Shown here piece after piece: positions 46,311 to 58,200 of a stretch of 64,000 nt of DNA. The DNA comes from Oscheius sp. JU75 (Eukaryota; Nematoda; Chromadorea; Rhabditida; Rhabditidae). The stretch covers positions 1,488,001 through 1,552,000 of the forward strand of contig JASJZC010000006.1 in NCBI GenBank assembly GCA_037178855.1, written 5' to 3'. Made by a program: the position numbers and the translations under genes. Within the stretch, counting starts at the first letter, position 1. Every line of letters begins with the position of its first letter. Under the pieces are notes generated by a model. That model had not been told where the DNA came from, ran no database searches, and saw only the letters and a program-made list of their open reading frames with translations.

Positions 46311-46795
46311 AAGAGTTTACAAAGCCATTTCCCATAGTAGCCAAAAAGCCACCGTTCCTGTTACAGGACACGCTGGCCCCGAAATAGTTTTGAACGTTCG
46401 AGTTTATTCTAAAGGCGCAGCTAACTGGTTGGACAGGCCAAGAGACAGGATCGGTTCTACAGATGTACTGGAGATTTGTTGGACAGGCTGGATTTTCTTA
46501 AATTTGGTTTGTCACTATCTCGGTCTCAACGTACATCCACAAGCTCAGTCTTCCTCGGACTCTCACACACTGTCCGCCTTGAGAGACAGTGCCAATGTAA
46601 AGTTGGTATAAGAAAACGGTGTTCCATTTACGCACGCCCAGTCTCACGTCTTTTGAGCTATATTGTTCAATCCAATCCAGTAAAACTTCTGAGAGTTCAG
46701 AAGACTTTCAACGAAGGCGTTTACAAAACCGCTCTCAACCGTAGCCAGAAAGGCTCCGCTTCGATTTATAAACTCTCGACGATTTTTGAGTAGTT
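46290..46795 (-). pseudogene. Second, more diverged lectin fragment
   Basis: On the minus strand, text such as AFLATVESGFVNAFVESL (about 46,715-46,770) and later lectin-like blocks lie in order, but without a signal-peptide exon or an open frame across the fold. It is more diverged from the two complete genes than they are from each other and adjoins the preceding broken copy. Confidence 0.6.
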
Positions 46796-47139
46796 TGGTA
46801 GAAAATGCAAATATTTCAGGTCGTCCTTATAGTTTGGACAATAAGAAGCTCGTCAATACTGAGTATTTCTGTCTCTCTGCCTCCCTGTTCCCCTGTCTCT
46901 CTATCTTTTAATCTCTCCGTCTCTGAGTGTCTCTGTCTCTCTGCATTTGACTCATAACTCCCGGATCCATGACGTATGTGTCCCCTCTGCCCTCCGGACT
47001 TTCCCCGAAGCAGACAATCGTTTGCGGTAAGGTGAATCACGCGAAGAGGGAGAGCAACCGGCTCCCTCCTCGCGAGGGTGAGATGCCCAGGGGCTGAGTA
47101 CAAAAGAGCCGTCGGCGGTCCGGAACAGTCTCAGCCGAA
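46796..47139 (+). promoter_or_regulatory. Presumed promoter region of the cysteine-rich gene
   Basis: This stretch lies directly before the start codon. It includes a TCTGTCTCTC tract shared with 41,700-41,770 and a GC-rich block at 46,980-47,120. No TATA box or trans-splice acceptor directly at the ATG is convincing. Confidence 0.3.
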
Positions 47140-49285
47140 ATGGGATCACCTCCTCCTTTTCTACAACAAACAAGAACTACGACCATTTTGTTATTTGTAG
47201 CTAATTATTTTATTCTGGCAGGTATGTACGATAATATCATCATTTTCAGTTTCTTTTTGGCCTTATGAATAAGTTGAAACATTTTTATTGTCTTGTTAGG
47301 AACACAACATTGCCGTAGCAACTTTGAATCTTTGAATCCACCCGTACGCCTGTTGAAACCTCATTTCATAAATTTGAATTTGGGCTAATTTCTACAACTG
47401 ATAAAGAACCATAGTATATTCACATGCCATCCACATAGTATGAAAAACTCGAGGGCTTTTATATAAACATTCGATAAAACATTCTTTGATTTTTGAGACT
47501 TCTTGTCCGTAGCTTATGTTCGAGATGTGATGCGTAGTTACAGGTTCTCCCTATATTTGCTTATTTTATAGTGCCCGCTATCAACGTGTAACAGAAATGG
47601 CTGGAATCTCATGCCAATACGATATTGCTGAAACATTTTTCTTCAGAAAAACACTTGTTGTAAACGCTCCCAGTCTGAAACATTTTCCAGAAGAGTTGTT
47701 GTAGCGAGTCCTCCATTCTTTGACATTTCTATTTTTCAACCAACGCCACTTTATCAAAAGCGATTGTCTTGTCATTCATTTCTATATGATTCTATTGAAG
47801 CAAACTAGATTTTCTATACGCCACTTTTCAAATTAGTCAAACTTTTGGTTTCACGACTTTGGCTGATGGACCGTTGGGGCTCGTGACAGGTAGAGTCCAG
47901 CTATTCTGACAGGAGCAGCGTTTTTTCAGTGACGCATCTGACAAATTGACTCGCTTGATAAAAATGGGGTTTTTTTTCTGAATGTTTCAGCCTAGCATAT
48001 TATACCCCTAAAAACGTAGAACTGCTGCAATTCTGCTTTTCATAAATTTGTTATAGAAATCGTCTTTCTGTTCAGCGAACAAGCCTAGATCTTTGCCCTT
48101 ATACGAAAAGTTTGAAAAATTTCCCAGCCTTGGGATTTTCGTGAGGATGAGAGAACTTCTTCTCCCTTCCAGTAAAACGACTGCCTAAAGACATCCGGTC
48201 ACTTTTTGTTGTGTTCCCGAGAACAAAAGGAGAGCGCACAGACGCTCTCGCGCCTGCCTCAATGGCTAATATTGCGTCTCCCGGACTGTTTACTTAGAGA
48301 AAACAGTCCTCACTTGACCGTCGGGTCGGGTTCTCTTCCTTCTGGGAAGAAGTTTGGTCTTTCTGGGGAAGAAAAAAAAGGAACTATGGAGAGAGACAGG
48401 AAAGAAGATTTCGAAACGTTGTATTTTTGTTGGCAACGACCTTCAGCTACTGCGAATTCATGTCAGTTTGATATAATAATTTGGTGTCTACATATTCAAT
48501 GAGATCGTGAAACACAAAAAGAGTAGCCGAAATAATTAGAAGTCGAAAGTTGGTGAACTTCTTGATTAACTTTACTTTTCACCAGCTGGTAAAAAGAGAG
48601 CTAGTTTTTCTGGTACTCGTATTCCTGGTCAACGGTTCAAATCTAAAAATTACTTTTGGGAAGCCACCCTCGAACGTCGGTTGTCTAGACTCTTTTCGAT
48701 TTCAACCCACTCTTTTTTCCAAGGATACCAAGCGTGTTGAAGAGTTCGGATTGAGAAGTAAACTTAACTTTGTCACAAAAAGTGGGTAGAAAACCACACA
48801 AATCCGTATTGCTTATTGTGGGTCCCATTGGATTTATTGGAACAGGCAGTCTCAACTATAACTATAAGGTTGAAACATGTAGAGACCAAACCTCCGGTCG
48901 AGTATAGAGCTCAGTAAAACACAATTTCTCATAGTTCCCTAGTGAAACACAAAGAATTTTCAGCTAATTCTTCTCCGACAGCCGGAAATGTTTGTATGAC
49001 AGTGGAGCCCTTCAGACAGGCTGATAACAGTTCGCGGTTCTACGAATGTTCTGCACTCGGAAAAGAGGAGGTAGAGGGACAGAGAGACAAAGACCGGAAT
49101 CTTCCAGGTCTCCGGCTACAAGCTCTCCGAACGCTACCTTGGTGTCTGGCAGTTGAGAGATTGTCCCGCCAGTCACGAGTTTGACGAAACGAAGCAGAAA
49201 TGTGTGGATCGGAAAACCTTCCGCCGACAGCAAGCCACCTGTGGAGCCAATCCGACAGCTACTGGTTGCAGTGCTCCATGTCAGG
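47140..49285 (+). CDS. Cysteine-rich gene, signal peptide and chitin-binding-like exons
   Basis: The exons are 47,140-47,221; 48,964-49,070; 49,108-49,285. The first carries the signal peptide and ends at GCAG before GTATGT. The next two, split by a 37-bp intron, encode the first module, with cysteines in NVCMTVEPF, YECSALG, RDCPASH and QKCVDRKTF. Spacing and the aromatic/Gly pattern resemble a type-2 chitin-binding domain. The intron 47,222-48,963 has no other gene; a tRNA-like repeat remnant lies at 47,875-47,960. Confidence 0.85.
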
Positions 49286-52200
49286 GTGAGTTTAGTCTTA
49301 TTGTTAGCATCTGAACCGATCATCAGAGCGAAGTTCTAGTATACAACTTAGGATATTGTGAAACAAGTTTGTGATTCTCTTTCGTCGGCTATGGCTGTTT
49401 AGAACAATGCTTGGCACACTGACTCTATGGCAGGAGTTGAAAGTAAGACGCTTCAAAGTTTTCATAGACAGTGTACTGAAAAATCTGTGCAATTTTTCTT
49501 ATCTTCGGAGAGGTAAAAGTTTTCATTTTAGAAAATTTCATTACTTTAGTATTGGGTTGGCATATAAGTCTTTTCGCTTTTTCAAATGCGAAAATTTATT
49601 GTCTTCCAAACAACTTTTTCATTCGTTGTAAACACCATAATGATGTACCACGTCTGCCCATTTCACGGGTAGCTTACGAATGCCACGCTCGTAGAACACC
49701 TTGGGTTTCGACGCGAAGAAGTTTGTCAACCAGGTTTTGAGTGCGCCGTCGGAATCGAACTGTTGTCCTCCAATCTCGTTGTTGGGAGTCCGGAGCAGAT
49801 AATAGTCGGAAGGGACAAGGACCGGGCTGTATGAAGGATGGGGTAAAATCTCCCAACCCAGGTCGTGGATCTTGGAGCGAGTGAGTTTTGCAACATGGTG
49901 GCGCGCGTTGTTCATCTGCAGGATGACCTTCGACTTCAGTGGTTGTTTCTGACGAAGTGCAACGGCAACCCTTTCAAGTTGCTGGCTGTACATGGCGGCC
50001 GTAAGGGTAGTTTCAGCATCCAGCAGTTCCCAGTGCACCACTCCTTCGATATCCCAGAAAACATAGAGCATAATCTTCTTTAATGAGTATCGGGTTTCAC
50101 GTCAGGACTTGGTGTCTGCCCTGGACCCATTCATTGACGCTTCCTTTGGAAGTTTACCTACGTTACCCACTTCTCATCCCCCGTCACCAGGCGTGGTAAA
50201 AAGGATTTCCTCTCATACCTGGACAGGAGAGAATGGGCGACGGACATGCGCTGCCACTTCTGGGCGTCACTGAGGTCATGCGGCAACCAATTGCCCAGTT
50301 CCTTCGTAAATCTCAATTGCTTCAAATGATGTTCCACTGCAGCATGACTGACAGACAGTGCCTCTGCTAGTTCACGGGTAGTCTGGCGATTGTTCTCGTT
50401 GACGAGCTGCAGCAGCTTCGATTCATCAAAAGTTGACCTTGCCTCATCTTCGACACTTTTGTCCCCAGACCGAAAGCGATAGAGCCACAACTGGCATACC
50501 CTCGTAGACGTCGTCCCTTGGCCATAAACATCGTTGATATCAGCCGCCGTTTGGGCTCCATTCGTGCCTTTGAGGAACTCATGTCGCAGATCGTAGGGTG
50601 GCAGGTCATCAATAGTCCGGATCAAAACGAACAGAGAATAGAGAATAAGAAAAAGGGAAGCGGTGTCTTGCATGGTGGTGGTAGAAGACCGAGTGAGCTA
50701 CACGAGGTGCTATATCAATAGTTCAGATGTTATCGTACACAAGACAAAGGACATGTTTACAAAAAGCGAAAAGACTTATATGCCAACCCAATATAAGAGA
50801 AATGTTTATTGCTCAAGAATTAGAACAATCCATGTTTCAACAATGTGGTATAAGGCCACCGACCAAGGTGTGCGCGTTAGGCGCGGGGATGATGAGGCAA
50901 AAAATATCTCAAAATATACTCGGATATCGATGGTTTCATCCTTGAAATGTTCCACCACTTTGGTATACGATGGAGAAGAAATTAGTTCTCTTTCCGGCCC
51001 AAGCTCTTTCTTCAAAATTTTTGACAAAGTTCTCCGAAAATCCGGAAATTTTTTTTTCATATGTTTTACATGTTGAATATAAGCTGAGCAAGTTCTGCAG
51101 CTTACTTGGACTGTTTTATTGTCTTTCAAAAGAAACAAAGATTCAATGAACCTGGAACTAATCGGTTATACTTTTAGCCCAGAGCAGTATTCCCCTCGTT
51201 GGAGCTCCATGTAACTGGATGTCTTCTTCTTTGGTCCGCGATCCAGCCAGTAGCAGCTATTTTTTGATGTGTGCTGCTCAAGGAGCAGGGTATGACCCTT
51301 TTCACAGAGAGACAAAAAAGACAGAGAGACAGTGAGACGGAGTAACACAGAGACAGAGAGATAGAGAGACAGAGATAAAACCAACTTCAGAGCCTCTTGC
51401 GGAGAATGGCAACGAATTCCCTGTGCTTCGAATACAGTCTTCGACACGGTTGTCTCTCTCTGTGTACCGTCGAGTGTACAGAAGTCGTCGCCTTGTGGAG
51501 AGCAACAGGTTTTTGTTTTGAAAAAAATCGGGCACTACCATTGAAGTTATCGCAAGCGTTTCTATTTTAAGATTTGAAACAAAAAAGAAAGCTACTTTTT
51601 TAGGTAGCAGTATGTAACTGTGCTTCCACTACTGCTCCGAACAACTGTCCTGGAGTGACTACTTGTAAGCAGGTACTTTCCATGATTCCGCCAAAAAAGT
51701 ACTAAATTTTTCAGAACGTCTGTTGCATGCAGACGGATGTGTTTACTGGCAACTTTATCCAGAATCAGGCACCTCGTAAGTTCTGTCTCTGTCTTTCTCT
51801 CTTTCTCTCTGCCTCTCTGCTCTGTGTCTTGCTGTCTCTCTGTCTCTGTCAATCCAAATTTTAGTATGTCCAGGCTCCAATGTCCCTCCACTGGCTTCTT
51901 GCAATGAAGAATGCCCCCAATGTAAGTGTCTTGTCCAAGTTTCAATTTTTCGACCTACAGACTCTTCCTGTACCCAAGGAATCGGCTGCTGTCCAGTTCC
52001 GGTCGGCAATGTCAACCAGCCACTAATACAGATCTGTGAGTTTCCGGTGCTTGGACGAGCGAAAATGTTTTGCACTTCAAAAAATACTTTCGTTAGAAGC
52101 ACTGTTGACCATAACACATACTTGGATGGAATAATTTTCCGTTCTTCACCTGATCATATACATTGCTAGTTGGATGTTTTCCTTACTTCTGCACCTTTCT

Positions 52201-55200
52201 CATTGAAGTTTCTAGCATTGTGTTCCTTTGGATGGACAGAGAATGTTTCAACCGAACATCTAAAGCGCGGTCTTTTTCATTTGAAAAAAAAACAATCTTT
52301 CAGCTCTCTGTCCCGGCTCCTACGCTCCCCCAATTGGGCAATGTGGCAGCTGTCCATCTGGGACCAACTGCAACCAACAGCTCAACATGTGCTGTCCACA
52401 GTACAATCAGCCCTCGCCGGACATCGTCTACAATGTTGTTCTTCTCTGTCCGAGTAGGTTTCAGTAATTTTTGGTAACCGGGTTTTACTTATTGCTGCGC
52501 ACGAGTTGCTTGGGTGCAGGACTACATTTTTGAGGACTGGCTACTGAATAGTTATGCAAAGTGATCCCAGTTCTTGTAATACTTCTGTGGAACATATTTA
52601 GGATTTTCTGTCGTTATTCGGGTGATAGATCTTACTTTTGAGTCTAGAGCTTTAGTGTTTTGGGGAACCGATGACCAAAAGAGCGTGAAGCATAGTGAAT
52701 CCAGTGTTTATATCAACTTTGTGAAACATAATTATGGCTTTTTGACAAGGCATTGATTCATTAACCCAGTGTGCTATCTCTTTTTCAACAACTCTTAGTG
52801 TCGTCGTCCTGGAAACAAATGTTTCCGCAGAACTATAGGACCCTTGAATTTGAGGAAGAGTTTTACCAGGGGAATGTTTTTGTTTCAACAACTCAATACA
52901 CTCAGTCACATCAACAGAATCTGCTATTAGTTACGTGATCCAATCTTTCATATTTTCTGCTAGTACTTTCAAAAACCTTACTTTTTAGACGGTTCGCCAG
53001 CCACTACACCCTGTTCCTCTGGCTGTTCTTCAGGATACGGATGTTTCCAGGGAGCCTGTTGTCCACTGACCTGCCCGATGGGTCAGGTACTGTCTCTCTG
53101 TCTTTCTGTCTGTTTATTTTCCGAAACAAAAGCCTTTTGCATTTCACAATATGTTTAATAACGATTTCAAGCACCACACAATATTCCATCTTGTTCCTGC
53201 AGAAAAAATAATATCTACAATTTCCAGACAGCGATAGGATTCTGTGCTTCCGGGGGCTGTGGAACTGGTCAATGTAATAAGCAAGCAGGGTGCTGTTGTC
53301 AGGAGATCATCAAGCTACCGGTCTGTAGCAATGGTCAACAGAGTCAGAAGAGATGTTCTGTTGATCCGGTGAGTCTATTCTCAAGACTATCATTCCACAG
53401 TAGGAAACCTTTCGTATTTCAAAGAGAGTAGAAGACATTTCCTAGCTCCAAGTTACCAGTTGATTTATCCTCGTGCAGTTTTCACCTGAATCCTGGTTTC
53501 AAATATCAACAAGTTTTATTATGCAGGTATAACCGAATTTTTGCCTGTCCTCGTTACTCTAGTTCTTGCATAACAGCCAATAATGACATCTTCAATAGTA
53601 TCTAGCCAAGCTTCATGTTTCAACCCTGACGTATTTGGAAATCGTGAAACTTGATAATATTTATTTTGCGTATGCTTTCCGAAAAATCATCAACTTACTA
53701 CTATCGATCTTATTGAAAAGGTGTAAATGAGGAAATTGGGATAAAAGAATCCAGCGGTAGTCTTCTGTGCCTCCGGAGGCTAAGCGACAGCCCCTATTCC
53801 GAGGTTGGAATAAGGAAAGAACACATTTTTCATGTTTCAAAACTTACACACGGTCCTTGAAACTTCCTGGTATTTCGTGCGTTTAGTTTGACTGGCTACT
53901 AAACATATGTTTCAACAAACCCAAACAGTTCTTGACACAGGCATTGCCTCAATTTCGTGCACTTCCTTAACTTTGAAAAACAATAATAGTGCACAATACA
54001 ATGTTTCATGTCTCACCAATGACGTGTATGTATTGAAATCTTGAACTGATACTAAACTTCACCTTTTTTTTTTACAAAATGACTATCAAACTGAAAATGT
54101 TCCTCGTCCCTATACAGTATAGAATATTCGAGGAGAGTCACTTTTAGAGGTATACCGGTTTTTCAGGAATGCGGTCCGAACATGGAATGCTCCAACGGTG
54201 GCTGTTGTCCCATGCCTTTCTGTCCGACTGGAGTACAGGTTTGATTTTTCTTGTCTTCCAGATTTCCATACTTTTAGGCTTCAAGCCGGTGCCGTTTTGG
54301 GAATACCTGTGTGGCTGGCTTCTCTTGTATGGAGGGACTCTGTTGTCCTCTTCCGAGGTGTCCAAACGGGATTATTTCTCTTGGTGAGTGGAACTAGAAA
54401 TTGCAGTTTTTGATTTGTTATCAAACCTTTAGCGTAGTTCAAAGTTCGCCTGCCAGTATAACCGAAATTTGAAACATATAACATTGAGTTTGCTGGTATT
54501 CAAAAGGCTATGAACAATGAGATTTTCGAACGTTTCATATGTTAATTAAAGTCTTGGTGAGTGCTTTTTGTCGGCCAATTGGAAAAATATATCAGATGTT
54601 CTTGGAAAGTTTTGCACTCTGTTATAGCAACGATAAGATTCCTAAACGTTTCATACTTTAGTCAAAAACCCTAAAGGGTTGCAACAAACGTTTTTTTCTG
54701 AATTGGAATCAAAAAGAAAAAAGCATATGTTGCTGGAAAAATTGTGGTTCCGTGTTCAACCATGGAATGTTCCAAGAGGCAATTGTTTCTCTTGAGGGTC
54801 CACGATTCCCTCGCGGACCTGCAAGAAAATAGTAATATGCTATCAGCAATAAGATTTCCGAATGTTTTCACACGTTAGTCAATGTCATTCGAAAACTGCT
54901 TTTTTTGGTCCACCTGAACAAAGAAAAATAAAATGTTCCTGCAAACGTTATGAAACCTGTTACATATACTTTAAGATTTTCGAATGTTTCATACTTTAGG
55001 TAAGAGTTCAGGGGGTTTGGAAAATGTTGGTATGTCTAACAGCTGCGAAAAAAACTAAAAAGTAAATGTTTTGAAAAGTTTTGCAATCTGTCCCTTGTTC
55101 AACCATCGAATGTTTCGACAGTTGTATAGTGATAAGTTGGTAAAACCACAATTCGTATTGGGCTTGGGCAAGAAAATAGTTTTCCATACCCTAAAAGAGC

Positions 55201-58200
55201 TCTCTCAAAAGCTGCCTTTTTTTTAAACTAGACCAGCTGCCGATGGCAGCTTTGCAGTCCGTTTGGTCTTGGCTTAGTATTAATAACAGGCGCCATCGCC
55301 ACTTTCCTAGTAACTGAAAGTTGCCCCCACAGTCGACTCTTCACCTTGTCGCTTGACATGAAATGACTTGTCAGAGTTTTTGGGTATTAGTGTTGACATG
55401 CAATTGTGCGGACACCCTGACAGACAGACGGACACCACTGTGCTTTAGTAATGAAAATTTAGTAACGAAAAATATATCTCAGAAATCTCTTGATTTATCC
55501 AAAACCATCACAGTCTTGTCGCAGGTTCAAAACATGATCTTTTGCCTCTTTCAGTAAGGTTAAAAGTCTTCTAGCTTTGTCCGCCGTTCACAAAATTAGT
55601 AGTCACGAGAAACTATAGCCTACGTTAATTAGCAATAGCGGTATCCACAAGCACTAAACGTGAAACTTGAAACATACTTTTTCAAATACCACAAATTATT
55701 AGACTGACAAGCTTGAAACCGGGAATACATGAAACTTTCAGGACTTTGCACAAGAACATTGGACTGTGGTCGAGCCGGAGTCGAATGCTCTAACGGAGCC
55801 TGTTGTCCGCTGCCCACTTGTCCAGGAAATGTCGTTTCTATTCAGAGGTAAGGTTTATTTTTTAAGTTTCACCAAAAACGCAAATGGAAGGATTTTCTCG
55901 GGTATTTGATACTTTGACCTTTGATACTCTAATTGTTCAAAATTTGTCAAAAACAGATAATTTCGCCAAAATGGAATCTGGTATCACATAAACCTGGCCG
56001 AAATGTTCGCGTCGACCAGGGTTGCTCGCAGAGGGCGCCCTGGCCTGGACGGCCAGTCCCGGCTTGTAAATGCGAGCACGTTTGGTCTGTACCCTGGTCA
56101 GGTTTGCGATCCCTGACCAGCTAGTTTTCCTAGTAATTTGTTTCAAGAACTACGTAAAGCTAGGATATTTTACGAAAGTTTGTTCAACACGTGTGACTGA
56201 TAGCACTTTGAATGTTAGAGTAGTTTCACACTATTTTCTTCACCTCGAGTGCAAAAAAAACTATATAACCCTTCAGATGTTCTTCTGGCTGTAGCAACTG
56301 CTGCCCTGGAGGGTTCACTTGTAATAATGGAGGCTGCTGTCCATTGCCGAAGTGTCCAACTGGTTAGTTGTTTTTTTTTGAGGTCTTCCCCATTACTCAA
56401 CATGGACGAAATCCCCTTTAGATTTATTTAGATTTAGATTTATTCACAATAATCATATATTTTCTATATGTCGTGTCATGCTTGCTCTCCATTGATCTGG
56501 ATCCGTCCTCGCTGTTCTTGTCCATGTCTCACCCATTTGCACTGCGAAATCATCTCTCCATCTCGTCTTTGGTCGACCTGTCATTCTTCTATATCTCCAC
56601 GGTCTCCATTCGACTATTCGTTTCGTCCATCTATCGTCGCTCCAATTAGCTATTTTCTTTGCCCATTTCCATTTTTTCTTGAAAAACTCCTTCCTTATGT
56701 CAGGTAGTTTCCCTGTTCCTTTTAGCCAGCCGTTTGCTCTTCTATCTAACAAAGTTACTCCGACCATTCTCCTCATCATCTTGTGCTGAGCTGTCCGTAG
56801 TTTGGATAGGTCCTTTTCTCGAGTAGGCCATGTTTCGGACGCATATAGTAAACAAGGCTCAATACACATCCTGTAGAGTTTCCTCTTCTGTGCCAGGCTG
56901 ATCCGTTTGTTGGTGACGATTTCGTGGAATCTATTGAAGACAAACCAACCAGATCGAATTCGTCTTCCGACTTCCAGCGTAGTATTTCGGTCAAACGATA
57001 CTCTTGATCCCAGATATATACTCCTTGCAGTACGGAATGATCTGGCCGTTGACAGCAATTGGGTTCTGGTTGCAGTTGGTCATCAGCTTCGTCTTCTGGC
57101 AATTCAGCGAAAGTCCTACCGAAGTACTGTGATAGGCTAAATCCTCCAACATTGCTTCCAGTTCCCCGGCAGAGTGAGCAAAGAGGACCGTGTCATCAGC
57201 ATATCGAATGTTGGTCAGCAGCTTTCCGTTGATGTTCACCCCGTACGTGTGCCAGTCCATACTCCGGAATACCTCTTCAACTACCGCGCTGAAGAGAGAT
57301 GGCGAGATTATATCTCCTTGTAGAACTCCTCTATGCATGTCGATATCCACCGGCTTCCCACAGACTCGTATGTTGACCTTGGCTGTTTTATAGATGAGCT
57401 GAAGTACGCGGATGATCTTGGCGGGGACTCCTTGTCGGTTTAGAGCATTCCAAAGAGCTCCGTGCTCAATGGAGTCAAATGCTTTGGACCTCCTATTTTT
57501 TAATAAGTCAAACAACTAAAACGTCACGTTTTCGTCACGTCAACGTTTTCTTGAACGCGCTAGATAGTCAAAACTTTTCCTAATGCGATGCGATGAACTA
57601 CGATTTTTCTCCAGCTTCAATTCAACTACTAATTGAAAAGCAAAACGTAATAACTTTCCCCAGTCTTTCGCGAAAATCGTTTGAGATTTTTTTGGTATCC
57701 AGGAGACATCCCGCGCACATCTCAAAGTCTTTCGCTATTAGACAAACAGTTAAAACAGTAACGCTCAAAAATGGAACGCATTATGATGCTATTACTTTTT
57801 TTGGTTTCGACAGTACTTGAACAGCGAGGTAGTGTAGAATCATTTTCGCCTTCGTAACGTCAACAAAATATACTGGGAATTGCCTGTTCATAGCCAAAAT
57901 ACATTAGTTTTCCAAAGAAATGACCTACAACGAACTACGAATTTCCTCGAGCTACGATATAACTACTTCCCGAAACGCAAAACGTTTGCAACTTTTCCAG
58001 GTCTCATCGCCCTGTCCATCTGTTCCAACAGTTGTATTTTTGGAGCTGAATGCATCAATGGAGGCTGTTGTCCACTACCAAGGTGACTTTTTTTCACCCG
58101 GGAAGCTAAAGAAGTTCAAATTTCAGATGTCCAACAGGTATCGCTGCCACTAGACGCTGTCAAATGGGAATTGGGTGTTCTCCAGGTTTTGTGAGTTATT

